Assembly: GCF_044357945.1 (NCBI RefSeq)
Contig: NZ_CP076563.1
Span: 248,001-312,000, forward strand
Direction of reading: 5' to 3'
Source of the DNA: QAND01 sp003150225
GTDB lineage: Bacteria > Bacillota > Clostridia > Christensenellales > QAND01
Length of the DNA: 64,000 bases
The notes under the pieces were generated by a model. That model saw nothing but the letters and a program-made list of their open reading frames with translations. It was not told the origin of the DNA and did no database searches. The translations under genes were made by a program, and so were the position numbers. Below, in pieces: positions 50,628-58,974 of this stretch. Each line of letters begins with the position of its first letter. The first letter of the stretch is position 1.

Positions 50628-51758
50628 TTATTTCGCCTCGTAGAAAATCTGTCCGTCTATGATGGTCTTTTCCACGTGGAGCCCCTCATCCATGATGACG
50701 ATATCGCCCTTCCTGCCCAGGGCGATTTTTCCTCGGTCGGTAATCCCCATGGAGATGGCGGGATTCTCCGCATACATGCGGCCAACCTCTTCCAAGGTCA
50801 GCCCCATGGAAAGCGCGGTCCGCATAACGGAATCAAAGGTATGGGTTCCCGCAAGAAGCATGCCGGTAAGATCCCGCGCCATGCCGTCCTTGATCTCGTA
50901 CTCCTCGCCGGTTTTGCCGATATACCGTCCTTCGGGTTTGCCCATGTATTCCGAGCCGTCGGTGATGCCCAGCACATGGTCGATGCCCTTGTTTTTGATG
51001 GCAAGACGGATAAATGGGGGCAGTACATGGACGCCGTCTACCGTAAGCTGGGCATAAAGGCGATCCTCCAGCAAGCAACCTACCACGGCGCCGTCCACCC
51101 GGTGATTCATCTTGGGAAAGCCGTTGAACAGGTGGGAAATCTGAGTGGCTCCCCGGTCAGCTGCCTCCTTGATCTGGCCGCTGGTAGCAAGGGTATACCC
51201 CAGCTCAATGATGATCCCATGGCTCCGGGCCCAGGAAATATACTCCATGGCGCCGGGGAGTTCGGGAGCGACGCACACCATGGAGATGATGTCTAAATCC
51301 CCATCTACCATGGCGGTGGTATGCTCCGGAGAGGGATTTGTGGCGGCGGGCCCATAGTGGCTGGCATGGTTATGCGGGCTAAAATACGGCCCCTCAAAGT
51401 GGATGCCTACGATGTCCGTGCCGGGGCATCCCATCGCATCCTTGACCCCCTGTACGGATCTCTGCGCCATCTCCACATTATGTGGCGCCAGGGTAGGGAA
51501 AAAGGACGTAACGCCGTTCTCGGGATACCGGGCGCAGATTTTTCGCATGGCGTCAGCGCCGTCGCCGCAGGATACCTCAAAACCGCCATGGCAGTGCACG
51601 TCGATGAATCCGGGGAAGACCAGCTTGCCGGCAGCGTCGATCACCTGGCCGTCATAGGAAAGACCAAGGCCGATGGAGCGGATCTTGCCGTCCTCAAGGA
51701 TCACGTCGGCGGAGCGAAATTGGCCGTCCATAAAGACCCTTCCATTTTTGATGAGCAT
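50628..51758 (-). CDS. nagA: N-acetylglucosamine-6-phosphate deacetylase (NagA-like)
   Basis: Amidohydrolase removing acetate from GlcNAc-6-P in amino-sugar catabolism and cell-wall recycling. HCHGG (His55, His57), GIHFEGPYFS (Glu122), ISHLFNGF (His209) and the catalytic Asp267 in GITDGSEYMG are present. Position 188, in the block that reads GHSNAT in Escherichia coli, is GYTLAT here, so a metal-ligand His is replaced by Tyr. 376 residues, normal length. It stands alone. Specificity could differ because of that change. Confidence 0.85.
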   Translation of the reverse strand: MLIKNGRVFMDGQFRSADVILEDGKIRSIGLGLSYDGQVIDAAGKLVFPGFIDVHCHGGFEVSCGDGADAMRKICARYPENGVTSFFPTLAPHNVEMAQRSVQGVKDAMGCPGTDIVGIHFEGPYFSPHNHASHYGPAATNPSPEHTTAMVDGDLDIISMVCVAPELPGAMEYISWARSHGIIIELGYTLATSGQIKEAADRGATQISHLFNGFPKMNHRVDGAVVGCLLEDRLYAQLTVDGVHVLPPFIRLAIKNKGIDHVLGITDGSEYMGKPEGRYIGKTGEEYEIKDGMARDLTGMLLAGTHTFDSVMRTALSMGLTLEEVGRMYAENPAISMGITDRGKIALGRKGDIVIMDEGLHVEKTIIDGQIFYEAK

Positions 51759-51887
51759 AGGGCAGACCTCCTTATTATGAATTGTCCATTTTCTTCATTA
51801 TAACAGGAGCGCCAGAAAAAGGAAGGAAAATGAAAAACCGCAAAATCGTGGACGAATTTGGAAGTCTGCCAAGAGGAAAATACCATT

Positions 51888-51916
51888 TTGCAGGGTTCGA
51901 CAATATATGCTATAAT
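51888..51916 (+). promoter_or_regulatory. Promoter of the division cluster
   Basis: TTGCAG (51888-51893), 17 bases, perfect extended -10 TGCTATAAT (TATAAT at 51911-51916), 33 bases before the ATG at 51950. Confidence 0.65.
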
Positions 51917-51949
51917 TCACTAATAAACATCTAGATTGAATCGGGTGCA

Positions 51950-53164
51950 ATGATGAATCGAGGACCAAGACGCAGAAGGGTACGGCGTAGGCCCACCAAG
52001 CGGTTTTATATTACCATAGGGATACTGGCGGCAGTTGTGGTACTGGTGCTGTTTTTTGCCCTGCGGCGTCCCAGCTATGGAGAGTTGCAGGAAGCCACCA
52101 TGACCTTTGAGCAGACCTATCCCGTGGTGCTCATTCGGGATGAAACGGTATACAGCGCCACCAACTATGGACAGGCGGTGTTTTACGCTTCGGAAGGGGA
52201 GCGGGTCAGCAAAGGCAGCAAGATTGCCGAGGTTTACCGCTGGGGCTATAACGAAAGCCTTTTTAAAGACCTGATCGCCGTTCAGCAGCAGATACGGGAT
52301 TACCAGGAGAATACCGTTTGGCGCGATGTGGTGGACACAGGGCTCAATACCTTAAATAGTCAGATTGCCACCAAATTGGAGGAAGTGGCCGCCGCTGTCT
52401 CGGGGGATTCCGCTACCGACGTCATTGCTCTGGAGCGGGGGCTCAGTGAGCTGCTTAACCAGAAGAGAAACTACCTGAAGAACAACGTCAAAGCCGACGA
52501 TGAGCTGAATCGCCTGTATGCCAGTGAAACCCAATTGCAGGAAAAGCTTGCCTCCTGGCGTGAGGACGTCATGGCCGAGGAAGCGGGGATGGTTAGTTTT
52601 AATTTGGATGGGCATGAACAGACGCTCAATCCGCTCAACATGGATAAGCTCACCCGAAAGGACATTGAAAACGCCAAATCCGGCACCTCTACCATCGCCT
52701 ATAACAAGGATAGCACCACGCGTGCCCTTTACCGGTTGGTGAATAACTATACCTGGTATTGCGTCATCTTAGCGGACGATTCCATCAAGGAGATGAAAAA
52801 GGACGAGAAGTTCATGATGACCTTTGAGGGTTACATGGATCGTCCCCATGAGGGAAAGATCATCGGTACCCGAAAGCCCGAAGATGGAGGAATTCTCTAT
52901 TTCGTGGAGATTCAGGAGGATATTGGGCCTTTGATCAGCGTGCGGAATGCAGTTACCACCATGAAGAAGGATTATACCGGTATCAAGGTCAGCAAGAAGG
53001 CGTTGTTTACCGAGGATACCGTTCTTGGAATTAAGGTGGTTGAGGGCAACACCACCGAGTTTGTGCCGGTAACGGTGGTCTATGAGGACGGAACCGATGC
53101 CATCATCCAGGCTGCCGAGGAGGGAACCACCCTCATGGCAGGCTCCAAGGTGGTCTTAAAATGA
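51950..53164 (+). CDS. HlyD/membrane-fusion-like protein in the sepF cluster, unknown function
   Basis: A basic N terminus (RRRRVRRRPTKRFY) and one membrane helix (about 24-45) are followed by a beta domain (YPVVLIRDETVYSA, GERVSKGSKIAEVYRWG), a coiled region (about 100-210) and another beta-rich part. This is the layout of HlyD/membrane-fusion proteins. Such genes occur beside sepF in Clostridia. No ABC or other exporter partner is encoded here. The 404-residue product overlaps the next gene by 4 bases. A cell-envelope role in division is inferred from context only. Confidence 0.72.
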   Translation: MMNRGPRRRRVRRRPTKRFYITIGILAAVVVLVLFFALRRPSYGELQEATMTFEQTYPVVLIRDETVYSATNYGQAVFYASEGERVSKGSKIAEVYRWGYNESLFKDLIAVQQQIRDYQENTVWRDVVDTGLNTLNSQIATKLEEVAAAVSGDSATDVIALERGLSELLNQKRNYLKNNVKADDELNRLYASETQLQEKLASWREDVMAEEAGMVSFNLDGHEQTLNPLNMDKLTRKDIENAKSGTSTIAYNKDSTTRALYRLVNNYTWYCVILADDSIKEMKKDEKFMMTFEGYMDRPHEGKIIGTRKPEDGGILYFVEIQEDIGPLISVRNAVTTMKKDYTGIKVSKKALFTEDTVLGIKVVEGNTTEFVPVTVVYEDGTDAIIQAAEEGTTLMAGSKVVLK

Positions 53165-53847
53165 CGGAGATGGCACAAAGGCTCCAGGCTGTTCATGAGG
53201 CAATAGCCGATGCAGCCCGGAAAGCAGGCAGGGAAGAAAAGGAAATCGCGCTGTTATGCGTCAGCAAGAACTTCGGCCCGGAAGCCGTTCTGGAAGCGGC
53301 GAGCCTGGGAGAAACCTCCTTTGGGGAAAATAGGGTTGACGAATTCCTTACCAAGCGTGATAATATAAACTTAAGTGTCCAGTGGCACTTGATCGGTCAA
53401 TTGCAGACCAATAAGGTAAAGAAGATCATTGGGAAAACCGCGCTCATTCAGTCGGTGGACAGGCCCTCGCTGGCGGAGGAATTAAGCCGTCGGAGCATGG
53501 CCGCAGGCGTTGTAACGGATGTATTGCTCCAGGTGGATCTCAAAAAGCGCGAGGGAAGGGGCGGCGCTACCGAGGAGGATGCCAAGGCCCTTTTGGATGG
53601 GGTGCTCTCCCTGCCCGGCATTCGGTTACGGGGATTGATGAACGTGGCGCCTCTGGGAGCTTCTTCTCGGGAGACCAGTGAGAACTTTGCCCGGATTAAA
53701 GAACTGTTTGACCGTTTTTCACAGGATGTGCGGTCCGCGGATTTTTCCATCCTCTCTATGGGGATGAGCGGCGATTTTGAGCTGGCCATCGCACAAGGGT
53801 CCACCATGGTGCGGATCGGCTCGGCGATCTTTGGGGCGAGGCGGTAG
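53161..53847 (+). CDS. Pyridoxal-5'-phosphate homeostasis protein (YggS/YlmE family)
   Basis: Binds PLP as a Schiff base, with the lysine in ALLCVSKNFGPE (near residue 36), and regulates vitamin B6 pools. The fold-III alanine-racemase-like core is present: GENRVDEF, WHLIGQLQTNK, GLMNVAP, and the glycine-rich SMGMSGDFELAIAQGSTMVRIG. 228 residues. It precedes sepF as in many Firmicutes ylmE-ylmF pairs. Overlap with the upstream stop by 4 bases suggests coupling. Confidence 0.93.
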   Translation: MTEMAQRLQAVHEAIADAARKAGREEKEIALLCVSKNFGPEAVLEAASLGETSFGENRVDEFLTKRDNINLSVQWHLIGQLQTNKVKKIIGKTALIQSVDRPSLAEELSRRSMAAGVVTDVLLQVDLKKREGRGGATEEDAKALLDGVLSLPGIRLRGLMNVAPLGASSRETSENFARIKELFDRFSQDVRSADFSILSMGMSGDFELAIAQGSTMVRIGSAIFGARR

Positions 53848-53871
53848 TTTTGCCCGTTTGGAGGTTACAGC

Positions 53872-54519
53872 GTGGCTGGTAAATTTTTTGGCAAGGTATT
53901 CGATTTTATTGGGCTGGAGGAGTCCACCCTGGACGAAGAGGAATACGGCTACGACGACGGCTATAACGATGGCTACGACGATTATGCCGACGATTATGAC
54001 GACGGATATGATAATAGCCGTAGCCGCAGCGATTATTATGAGGACGACGGCTATGAGGACGACTATGAAGACGATTACGCTTCCTCTGGCAAGAAGTCCG
54101 GAAGATTGCAAGGTGGTAAGGTGAGAACCATAGGGAAGAAGCGGGATCGGGAGCCGGTGGCTGCTGCTCAGAACTTCGACAGCATGCGTGGACTCTCCGG
54201 CGCCAACAGCGGCAAAATGAAGATGGTTGTCTATCAGCCCATGACCTATGATGATACCCAGAGCATCATAGACAACCTGAAGAACCGCAAACCCATTGTG
54301 GTGAATCTGGAGAATCTGGAGATCGACATTGCCCAGCGGGTATTGGATTTCATGTCGGGCGCAGTCTATGCCCTGAACGGCAACATCCATAAGGTTACCA
54401 AAGGGATTTTCATCCTGGTGCCCACCAACGTGGACATTTCTGGAAACGTCCCTGATGAGCTTCAGGGCGCCGGCAGCTTCTATACCCTTGGCGGAAGCGG
54501 CAACCGGCGGCAGTATTAG
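53872..54519 (+). CDS. sepF: Cell division protein SepF
   Basis: SepF forms rings on the membrane and binds FtsZ. The amphipathic N-terminal helix (AGKFFGKVFDFIGLEE, membrane targeting) is followed by an acidic Tyr/Asp-rich linker (about 18-70), unusually long with many DDY/DDG repeats. The C-terminal FtsZ-binding domain (about 120-205, MVVYQPMTYDDTQSIIDN, RVLDFMSGAVYALNG) follows. GTG 53872 is preceded by GAGG. 215 residues, longer than the 150 or so of Bacillus because of the linker. Confidence 0.93.
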   Translation: MAGKFFGKVFDFIGLEESTLDEEEYGYDDGYNDGYDDYADDYDDGYDNSRSRSDYYEDDGYEDDYEDDYASSGKKSGRLQGGKVRTIGKKRDREPVAAAQNFDSMRGLSGANSGKMKMVVYQPMTYDDTQSIIDNLKNRKPIVVNLENLEIDIAQRVLDFMSGAVYALNGNIHKVTKGIFILVPTNVDISGNVPDELQGAGSFYTLGGSGNRRQY

Positions 54520-54595
54520 GGCCAGGCCCGGGCCCCGAGGGCCGGGTTGTTAATAAAAAAGAAAATGATTTAGAAAGTTTAAGGGGGAATACGCA

Positions 54596-55180
54596 ATGGT
54601 CACACCGAAGGACATACACGAGAAGAACTTTGGCGAGGAAAAGCGCGGCTATATCAAGGACGAGGTGGACGATTTTCTCGATGAAATCATCGTGGACTAT
54701 GATAAAGTCCTTCGGGAGAACAAGGAGCTCCTTGCCCGGATTGACGCCCTAAACGCCCAAGTCGAGTCCTATCGGGGGATGGAAAATTCCTTGATGCACA
54801 CCATGGTTACTGCCCATAAGGCTGCGGATGATATCACCGAAAAGGCCAAGCGGGAATCCGAGGAGATGATTGAGAACGCGCAAAAAGAGGCGTCCAACAT
54901 CCTCAATACCGCTGATATCCGCGCTCGCGCCAAGATGGAAAACTATGAGAAAGAGATGGCCGATGTTGAGGGCAAGATCCTTGGCATCCGCAACGTGCTG
55001 AACGAGTTTAAGGCCACGGTTCTGGATTACTCCAAGGAGCTGGTGGAAGTGGTGGAGGACCTCTCCATCCCCGAGAGCGTTCGCCGTACCATTGATGAGC
55101 TGGAGCCTCAGGCTGCTGAGGAACCCGCTATGGAGGAAATTCCCGCTTTTTCCGGCAATGCTATTCCTCTTGAGGACTGA
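54596..55180 (+). CDS. divIVA: Cell division initiation protein DivIVA
   Basis: The N terminus MVTPKDIHEKNFGEEKRGYIKDEVDDFLDEI matches the curvature-sensing DivIVA domain (F and GY in EKRGY) and a long coiled coil covers most residues to about 150. The tail is acidic. 194 residues. It localises to cell poles and septa and links division to cell-wall and sporulation factors. It lies after sepF in the usual order. ATG 54596 follows AGGGGG. A terminator follows. Confidence 0.93.
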   Translation: MVTPKDIHEKNFGEEKRGYIKDEVDDFLDEIIVDYDKVLRENKELLARIDALNAQVESYRGMENSLMHTMVTAHKAADDITEKAKRESEEMIENAQKEASNILNTADIRARAKMENYEKEMADVEGKILGIRNVLNEFKATVLDYSKELVEVVEDLSIPESVRRTIDELEPQAAEEPAMEEIPAFSGNAIPLED

Positions 55181-55188
55181 TAGATGCC

Positions 55189-55217
55189 AAAAAGGGCCCC
55201 TGGGGCCCTTTTTTTGT
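55189..55217 (+). terminator. Terminator after divIVA
   Basis: GGGCCC-CTG-GGGCCC hairpin with A-run and T7; it ends the division cluster. Confidence 0.88.
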
Positions 55218-55304
55218 GCCGTTTGATCCCAGGCTTTTGATGTTCCATCGCCCTTTTCCTGTGCTATACTAAAAAGGAAAAACTAGGAAAGCAGGAGAAG
55301 CGCT

Positions 55305-56546
55305 ATGAGAACAGTGGTGCCGCTGAAAAAACAGATTGAAATCATAGACAACACCCTGGCGGCTCGGATCCCCGCCATTATCCCGGGAATCATGGCGGAG
55401 TATGGCTTTGATATGTGGATCATCCTTTGCCGGGAATACAACGAGGATCCCATCTATCCCACCATGGTACCTTATCTGTGCTTGACTGCCCGCCGCCTGT
55501 CCTGTCTGGTCTTTACCCTGGAAAAAGGGGTGTTCCATGCCTATCACTTTGGCCGCCCCGATAGCAAAATCGCCAGGCTTTATGAACAGGCCTATACGGA
55601 TATCACCCGGGATCAACTCCAGGAGTTGGCGGATTTTATCCAGCGAAAAGATCCCCGGAAGATTGGAGTGAATCTTTCCAAACTTAGCGGCATGAGCGAT
55701 GGCCTCAGCCACCAGCTTTATGAGGATCTCTGCGCCTGCCTTGCGCCGGGATATGCCGAACGGCTGGCATCGGCTTACGAGCTTTCCACCCATTGGATTG
55801 AGACCCGGCTGCCGGAGGAACTATCCCGTTATTATAGCGTCTATGCCCTCGCTATGGATATTTGCTTGGAGGCCTATTCCCGTAAGGTGATCATTCCGGG
55901 GGTAACCACCACCACCGAGGTCGAGGAGTGGATCGCACAGGAGATCAATCGGCTGGGCCTTACCTTCTGGTTTAGCCCTCATGTGGATGTGCAGCGCAAG
56001 GGCATTCATAAGACTGGAAGCACCGGCCTTGTGATCCAACAGGGGGATCTGCTCCATTACGATGTGGGAATCAAATACTTTGGCTTGTGTACCGATAGCC
56101 AGCGTATGGGCTATGTGCTCCGGGATGGAGAGCGGGAAGTGCCGGAGTACCTCCGAACAGCCTTTGCCAAGACCTGCCGCTTCCAGGATATTGTGGCGGA
56201 GGAGCATATCGCCGGCCGAACCGGTAACGATATCCTTCGTCGCTGTTTGGATCGGGCCAAAGCCGAAGGGATTCAAGCCGCTCTTTATAACCATCCCATT
56301 GGGTTTTTCGGCCATAGTGCTGGCACCATCGTAGGGTTATGGGATATGCAGGACGGTATCGGGCCCATGGGGGATTTTCCCCTGCATTACAACACCTGCT
56401 ATGCCTTGGAACTCAATACCGAGAGCGAGCTCGCGGAGTGGGATGGCCAGCGGGTGCGCTTCTCCGCAGAGGAAAGCGTAGCTTTTACTCAGGATGGAAA
56501 GCTATCCTATCTGTTTCCAGGACGGGAGACAATCATTGCCATCTGA
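55305..56546 (+). CDS. M24-family metallopeptidase (Xaa-Pro aminopeptidase-like)
   Basis: 413 residues. An N-terminal creatinase-like domain (about 1-170) precedes the M24 catalytic domain with DVGIKYFGLCTDSQRMGYVL (two aspartates), the HSAGTIVGLWD histidine and ALELNTESE plus EESVAF (glutamates). Metal is needed for cleavage after the first residue of X-Pro peptides. A likely promoter has an extended -10, TGCTATACT (TATACT at 55265-55270). It is not part of the divIVA transcript because a terminator intervenes. Confidence 0.85.
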   Translation: MRTVVPLKKQIEIIDNTLAARIPAIIPGIMAEYGFDMWIILCREYNEDPIYPTMVPYLCLTARRLSCLVFTLEKGVFHAYHFGRPDSKIARLYEQAYTDITRDQLQELADFIQRKDPRKIGVNLSKLSGMSDGLSHQLYEDLCACLAPGYAERLASAYELSTHWIETRLPEELSRYYSVYALAMDICLEAYSRKVIIPGVTTTTEVEEWIAQEINRLGLTFWFSPHVDVQRKGIHKTGSTGLVIQQGDLLHYDVGIKYFGLCTDSQRMGYVLRDGEREVPEYLRTAFAKTCRFQDIVAEEHIAGRTGNDILRRCLDRAKAEGIQAALYNHPIGFFGHSAGTIVGLWDMQDGIGPMGDFPLHYNTCYALELNTESELAEWDGQRVRFSAEESVAFTQDGKLSYLFPGRETIIAI

Positions 56547-56551
56547 TTTTA

Positions 56552-56578
56552 TTAAGCGCTCCAGATTGGAGCGCTTAA
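56552..56578. terminator. Perfect inverted repeat, possible terminator
   Basis: TTAAGCGCTCC (56552-56562) and GGAGCGCTTAA (56568-56578) form an 11-bp perfect stem with loop AGATT. The tail AATATTTG is AT-rich but not a clean T-run. It could be a terminator for the M24 gene or a binding site. Confidence 0.5.
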
Positions 56579-56616
56579 ATATTTGGGCATACTGTGTGAT
56601 GAAAGGAGGGGATTCC

Positions 56617-56937
56617 ATGGCAACTGTCAATTTGATTTGTGCGGGATTCTTCCTTGTCTTGGCCTATTTAATATGGCGTTTCCACCTGGTTTGGCTCATT
56701 GGTGGCCACTATATTCGGGATCAGGAGCAGCGGAAACAATATGATATGGAAGCTATTTTAAGGGAGGGAGCTCGGATCAAGCTTTATATGGCTTTGTGTC
56801 TTTTGGGATCCAGTCTCTTGATTTACTATGGCGGCATGAATCCCTTTCAAGGTGGAATGATTGGCTGGGGGCTGGCGGGAACGGTATCCTCCCTGGGCGC
56901 CCTTCGCTTTCGGGACTGGAGCCGCTATCGAAAATAG
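56617..56937 (+). CDS. Small membrane protein (DUF3784-like), unknown
   Basis: 106 residues. A first helix near residues 5-28 contains the LIGGHYIRD turn after it, and a second and third hydrophobic segment (about 60-95) precede a basic end. It resembles DUF3784-type small membrane proteins, but the match is by eye only. ATG 56617 follows AAAGGAGGGG at 5-6 bases; the in-frame codons upstream lie within the ribosome site. Context: between the M24 gene and a DUF5665 gene. Confidence 0.62.
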   Translation: MATVNLICAGFFLVLAYLIWRFHLVWLIGGHYIRDQEQRKQYDMEAILREGARIKLYMALCLLGSSLLIYYGGMNPFQGGMIGWGLAGTVSSLGALRFRDWSRYRK

Positions 56938-57031
56938 CTTCGGCATGGATTGCTTCCATCGGATAGTTTTCCCATTCATAGGGGCATGATAGTAGAAAAT
57001 GGGTCATATGAAAAGGGAAGAGGTGGTCGCC

Positions 57032-57352
57032 ATGTTGGAGGAGGAGAAAAAGCGGGAGGAATATCTGCTGGAAGAACGGCTCACCCTCTTAGAACGGCAG
57101 ATAGAGCGGTTGAGCCAGAGCCTGGAGCGGACCCGGTTCTATGATTATGTGGAGCATCTTGACAGCCCCCGGCGTATGCTATGGGGTAATCTAATGGGCG
57201 GGATTGCGAAAGGATTGGGGATGGCGGTAGGCTTTGCGGTACTGGGCGCCCTTTTGATGGCGCTTCTTACCTGGCTTGCAAATGCGAATTTGCCCATCAT
57301 CGGCCAGTTTATCGCCAACATTGTGGAGATGGTTAAGGTATACAGCCAATAA
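57032..57352 (+). CDS. DUF5665-family membrane protein
   Basis: 106 residues. A coiled N-terminal half (MLEEEKKREEYLLEERL, LLERQIERLSQ) leads into RFYDYVEHLDSPRRMLWGN, the block typical of DUF5665. It is followed by one hydrophobic segment (LGMAVGFAVLGALLMALLTW) and a short hydrophobic tail. Start ATG 57032 with GAGGTGG at 57020-57026. Function unknown. It precedes lspA by about 60 bases. Confidence 0.7.
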   Translation: MLEEEKKREEYLLEERLTLLERQIERLSQSLERTRFYDYVEHLDSPRRMLWGNLMGGIAKGLGMAVGFAVLGALLMALLTWLANANLPIIGQFIANIVEMVKVYSQ

Positions 57353-57415
57353 AGCCGCTGACGGAAGGCAAAGTATGCTATAATAAACTGATATTTTTTC
57401 TTAAAGGGGTAGGGT

Positions 57416-57883
57416 ATGCTGGAAATACTGCTAGCAGGCGGCGCAATCCTATTGGATCGGATCTCCAAACTCTGGTGCCTGGGATCTCTTAAGCAGATGC
57501 CTGGAATGAAGATGGACGTGATTCCGGGAATTGTGGAATTTCGCTATGTCGAGAACCGGGGCGCGGCCTTTTCCATTCTATCGGGACGCACAGGACTTTT
57601 AACGGTGGTCACCGCGCTCATCATCGCGGGATTGATATTCTATCTGGTGAAATATGGCCGGACAGAATCCCTTTTGGTCCGGATTCTATTGTCCCTGATC
57701 ATCGGAGGCGCGTTGGGCAACTTCATCGATAGGATTGTCTATGGTTTTGTCATCGACTTTATCAATCCCACCTTTATTCGGTTTGCGGTGTTCAATGTGG
57801 CCGATATTTTCGTTACCTGCGGCGCCATTCTGCTGGTGTTTGCGGTACTGTTCCTTCGGCCTAGCAAGAAACAAAATGGATGA
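57416..57883 (+). CDS. lspA: Lipoprotein signal peptidase (signal peptidase II)
   Basis: Aspartyl protease that removes signal peptides from lipoproteins after Lgt action (lgt lies at 26067). The catalytic aspartates are in GALGNFIDRI (near residue 106) and FAVFNVADIFVTCG (near residue 123). Four hydrophobic helices, 155 residues. AGGGG upstream of the ATG. A promoter with extended -10 TGCTATAAT (TATAAT at 57379-57384) lies about 30 bases upstream. The next gene starts 8 bases inside its end. Confidence 0.95.
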   Translation: MLEILLAGGAILLDRISKLWCLGSLKQMPGMKMDVIPGIVEFRYVENRGAAFSILSGRTGLLTVVTALIIAGLIFYLVKYGRTESLLVRILLSLIIGGALGNFIDRIVYGFVIDFINPTFIRFAVFNVADIFVTCGAILLVFAVLFLRPSKKQNG

Positions 57884-58829
57884 CTTGATTCTTACCATAT
57901 CAAATACCCTTCATGGAAAACGCCTGGATGCGGCATTGAGTCAGCTTGCAGCCCTTTCTCGCTCCCAGATCGCGCAGCTGCTGTCCCAGGGCTGCGTTAC
58001 ATCCAACGGCGTTATGGTGGACAAGCCCAGTCGGAAAGTGAAGGAAGGCGAGACCTACATCCTCCGGCTGCCGGAGCCTAAAGTTGCGGACGCTGTACCG
58101 CAGAATCTGCCTCTTCCCATCCTGTATCAGGATGAAGATCTGGCGGTGGTCAATAAGCCAAGAGGTATGGCGGTACATCCTTCCCACGGCATTCCAGACG
58201 GCACGGTGGTCAATGCCTGCCTCTACCACCTGGACCATCTTTCCGCCATAGGGGATACCATCCGCCCAGGGATCGTACACCGGTTGGATAAGGACACTAC
58301 CGGACTGCTGGTGGTGGCTAAGAACAACGCCGCCCATGAAAACCTGTCGGCTCAGCTCAAGGCCCGTACGGTAAAGCGCACCTATCTTGCCCTGGTTCAA
58401 GGGAATATAAAGGAGGACGAGGGAGAGATAGAAGCTCCCATCGGCCGGCATCCGGTTCATCGAAAGAAGATGGCGGTGGTACGGGAAGGAGGCCGGTATG
58501 CAAAAACGCTCTATCGGGTGGTGGCTAGGCTCAACGGAAAAACCCTTGTGCGCTGCTCTCTTACCACCGGCCGTACCCATCAGATTCGGGTACATATGGC
58601 TTTTATCGGTCATCCTGTGGTGGGCGATCCGCTCTATGGCGTTCGGAAGGATCCGGGAAGGGGGCAAATGCTCCACGCCTATCGGCTGAGCCTTATCCAT
58701 CCCAGAACCGGGATGCCCCTGTCTTTTTATGCGCCTCCGCCAGAGGATTTCATCAAAGCCGTCCGCGCGGCCGGCGGAGAGATGAAATTGCAAAAAAATG
58801 GTGTACAGATAGGGGATGTTATGCTATAA
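57876..58829 (+). CDS. RluD-family pseudouridine synthase
   Basis: Converts uridine to pseudouridine in rRNA or tRNA. An S4-like N terminus (LSRSQIAQLLSQGCVTSNG) is followed by the catalytic RluA-type motif HRLDKDTTGLLVVAK (Asp near residue 138). RTHQIRVHMAFIGHPVVGD is the C-terminal signature. 317 residues. Start ATG 57876 overlaps the lspA end, the usual lspA-rluD order in Firmicutes. The pyr promoter lies inside its last codons. The exact RNA position modified is not predictable here. Confidence 0.93.
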   Translation: MDDLILTISNTLHGKRLDAALSQLAALSRSQIAQLLSQGCVTSNGVMVDKPSRKVKEGETYILRLPEPKVADAVPQNLPLPILYQDEDLAVVNKPRGMAVHPSHGIPDGTVVNACLYHLDHLSAIGDTIRPGIVHRLDKDTTGLLVVAKNNAAHENLSAQLKARTVKRTYLALVQGNIKEDEGEIEAPIGRHPVHRKKMAVVREGGRYAKTLYRVVARLNGKTLVRCSLTTGRTHQIRVHMAFIGHPVVGDPLYGVRKDPGRGQMLHAYRLSLIHPRTGMPLSFYAPPPEDFIKAVRAAGGEMKLQKNGVQIGDVML

Positions 58830-58830
58830 T
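58802..58830 (+). promoter_or_regulatory. Promoter of the pyr operon leader
   Basis: TGTACA (58802-58807), 17 bases and TATAAT (58825-58830) with an extended TGC before it. Predicted start near 58837. Confidence 0.6.
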
Positions 58831-58861
58831 ATCAAAAATTTGTGAGAAGGGGGCCGGCGCG

Positions 58862-58930
58862 ATGAAATACCGTGAGATGATCCACGCTGAGGGCCGTCCC
58901 GCTACCGCTGTTTTTGTTTCAGGAAGCTGA
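58862..58930 (+). CDS. Leader peptide of 22 residues before pyrB (PyrL-like)
   Basis: ATG 58862 is preceded by AAGGGGG (58847-58853) at 8 bases. The frame runs 22 codons (MKYREMIHAEG at its start) to TGA at 58928-58930. The TGA is the first three bases of the loop of the terminator hairpin (58922-58938), and the codons before it include a U-rich tract (GTTTTTGTTT, 58910-58919). A ribosome at the stop would cover the hairpin. This is the layout of the Escherichia coli pyrBI attenuator. No PyrR box is seen. Function is inferred from the layout. Confidence 0.72.
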   Translation: MKYREMIHAEGRPATAVFVSGS

Positions 58931-58945
58931 ACGCTTCCTTTTTTT
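58921..58945 (+). terminator. Attenuator before pyrB
   Basis: AGGAAGC-TGAAC-GCTTCCT stem followed by a run of Ts (58939-58945). It lies 30 bases before the pyrB ATG and overlaps the leader ORF stop. Confidence 0.85.
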
Positions 58946-58974
58946 ATGCCCGTACCCACGGAAGGAGTGAGGCC

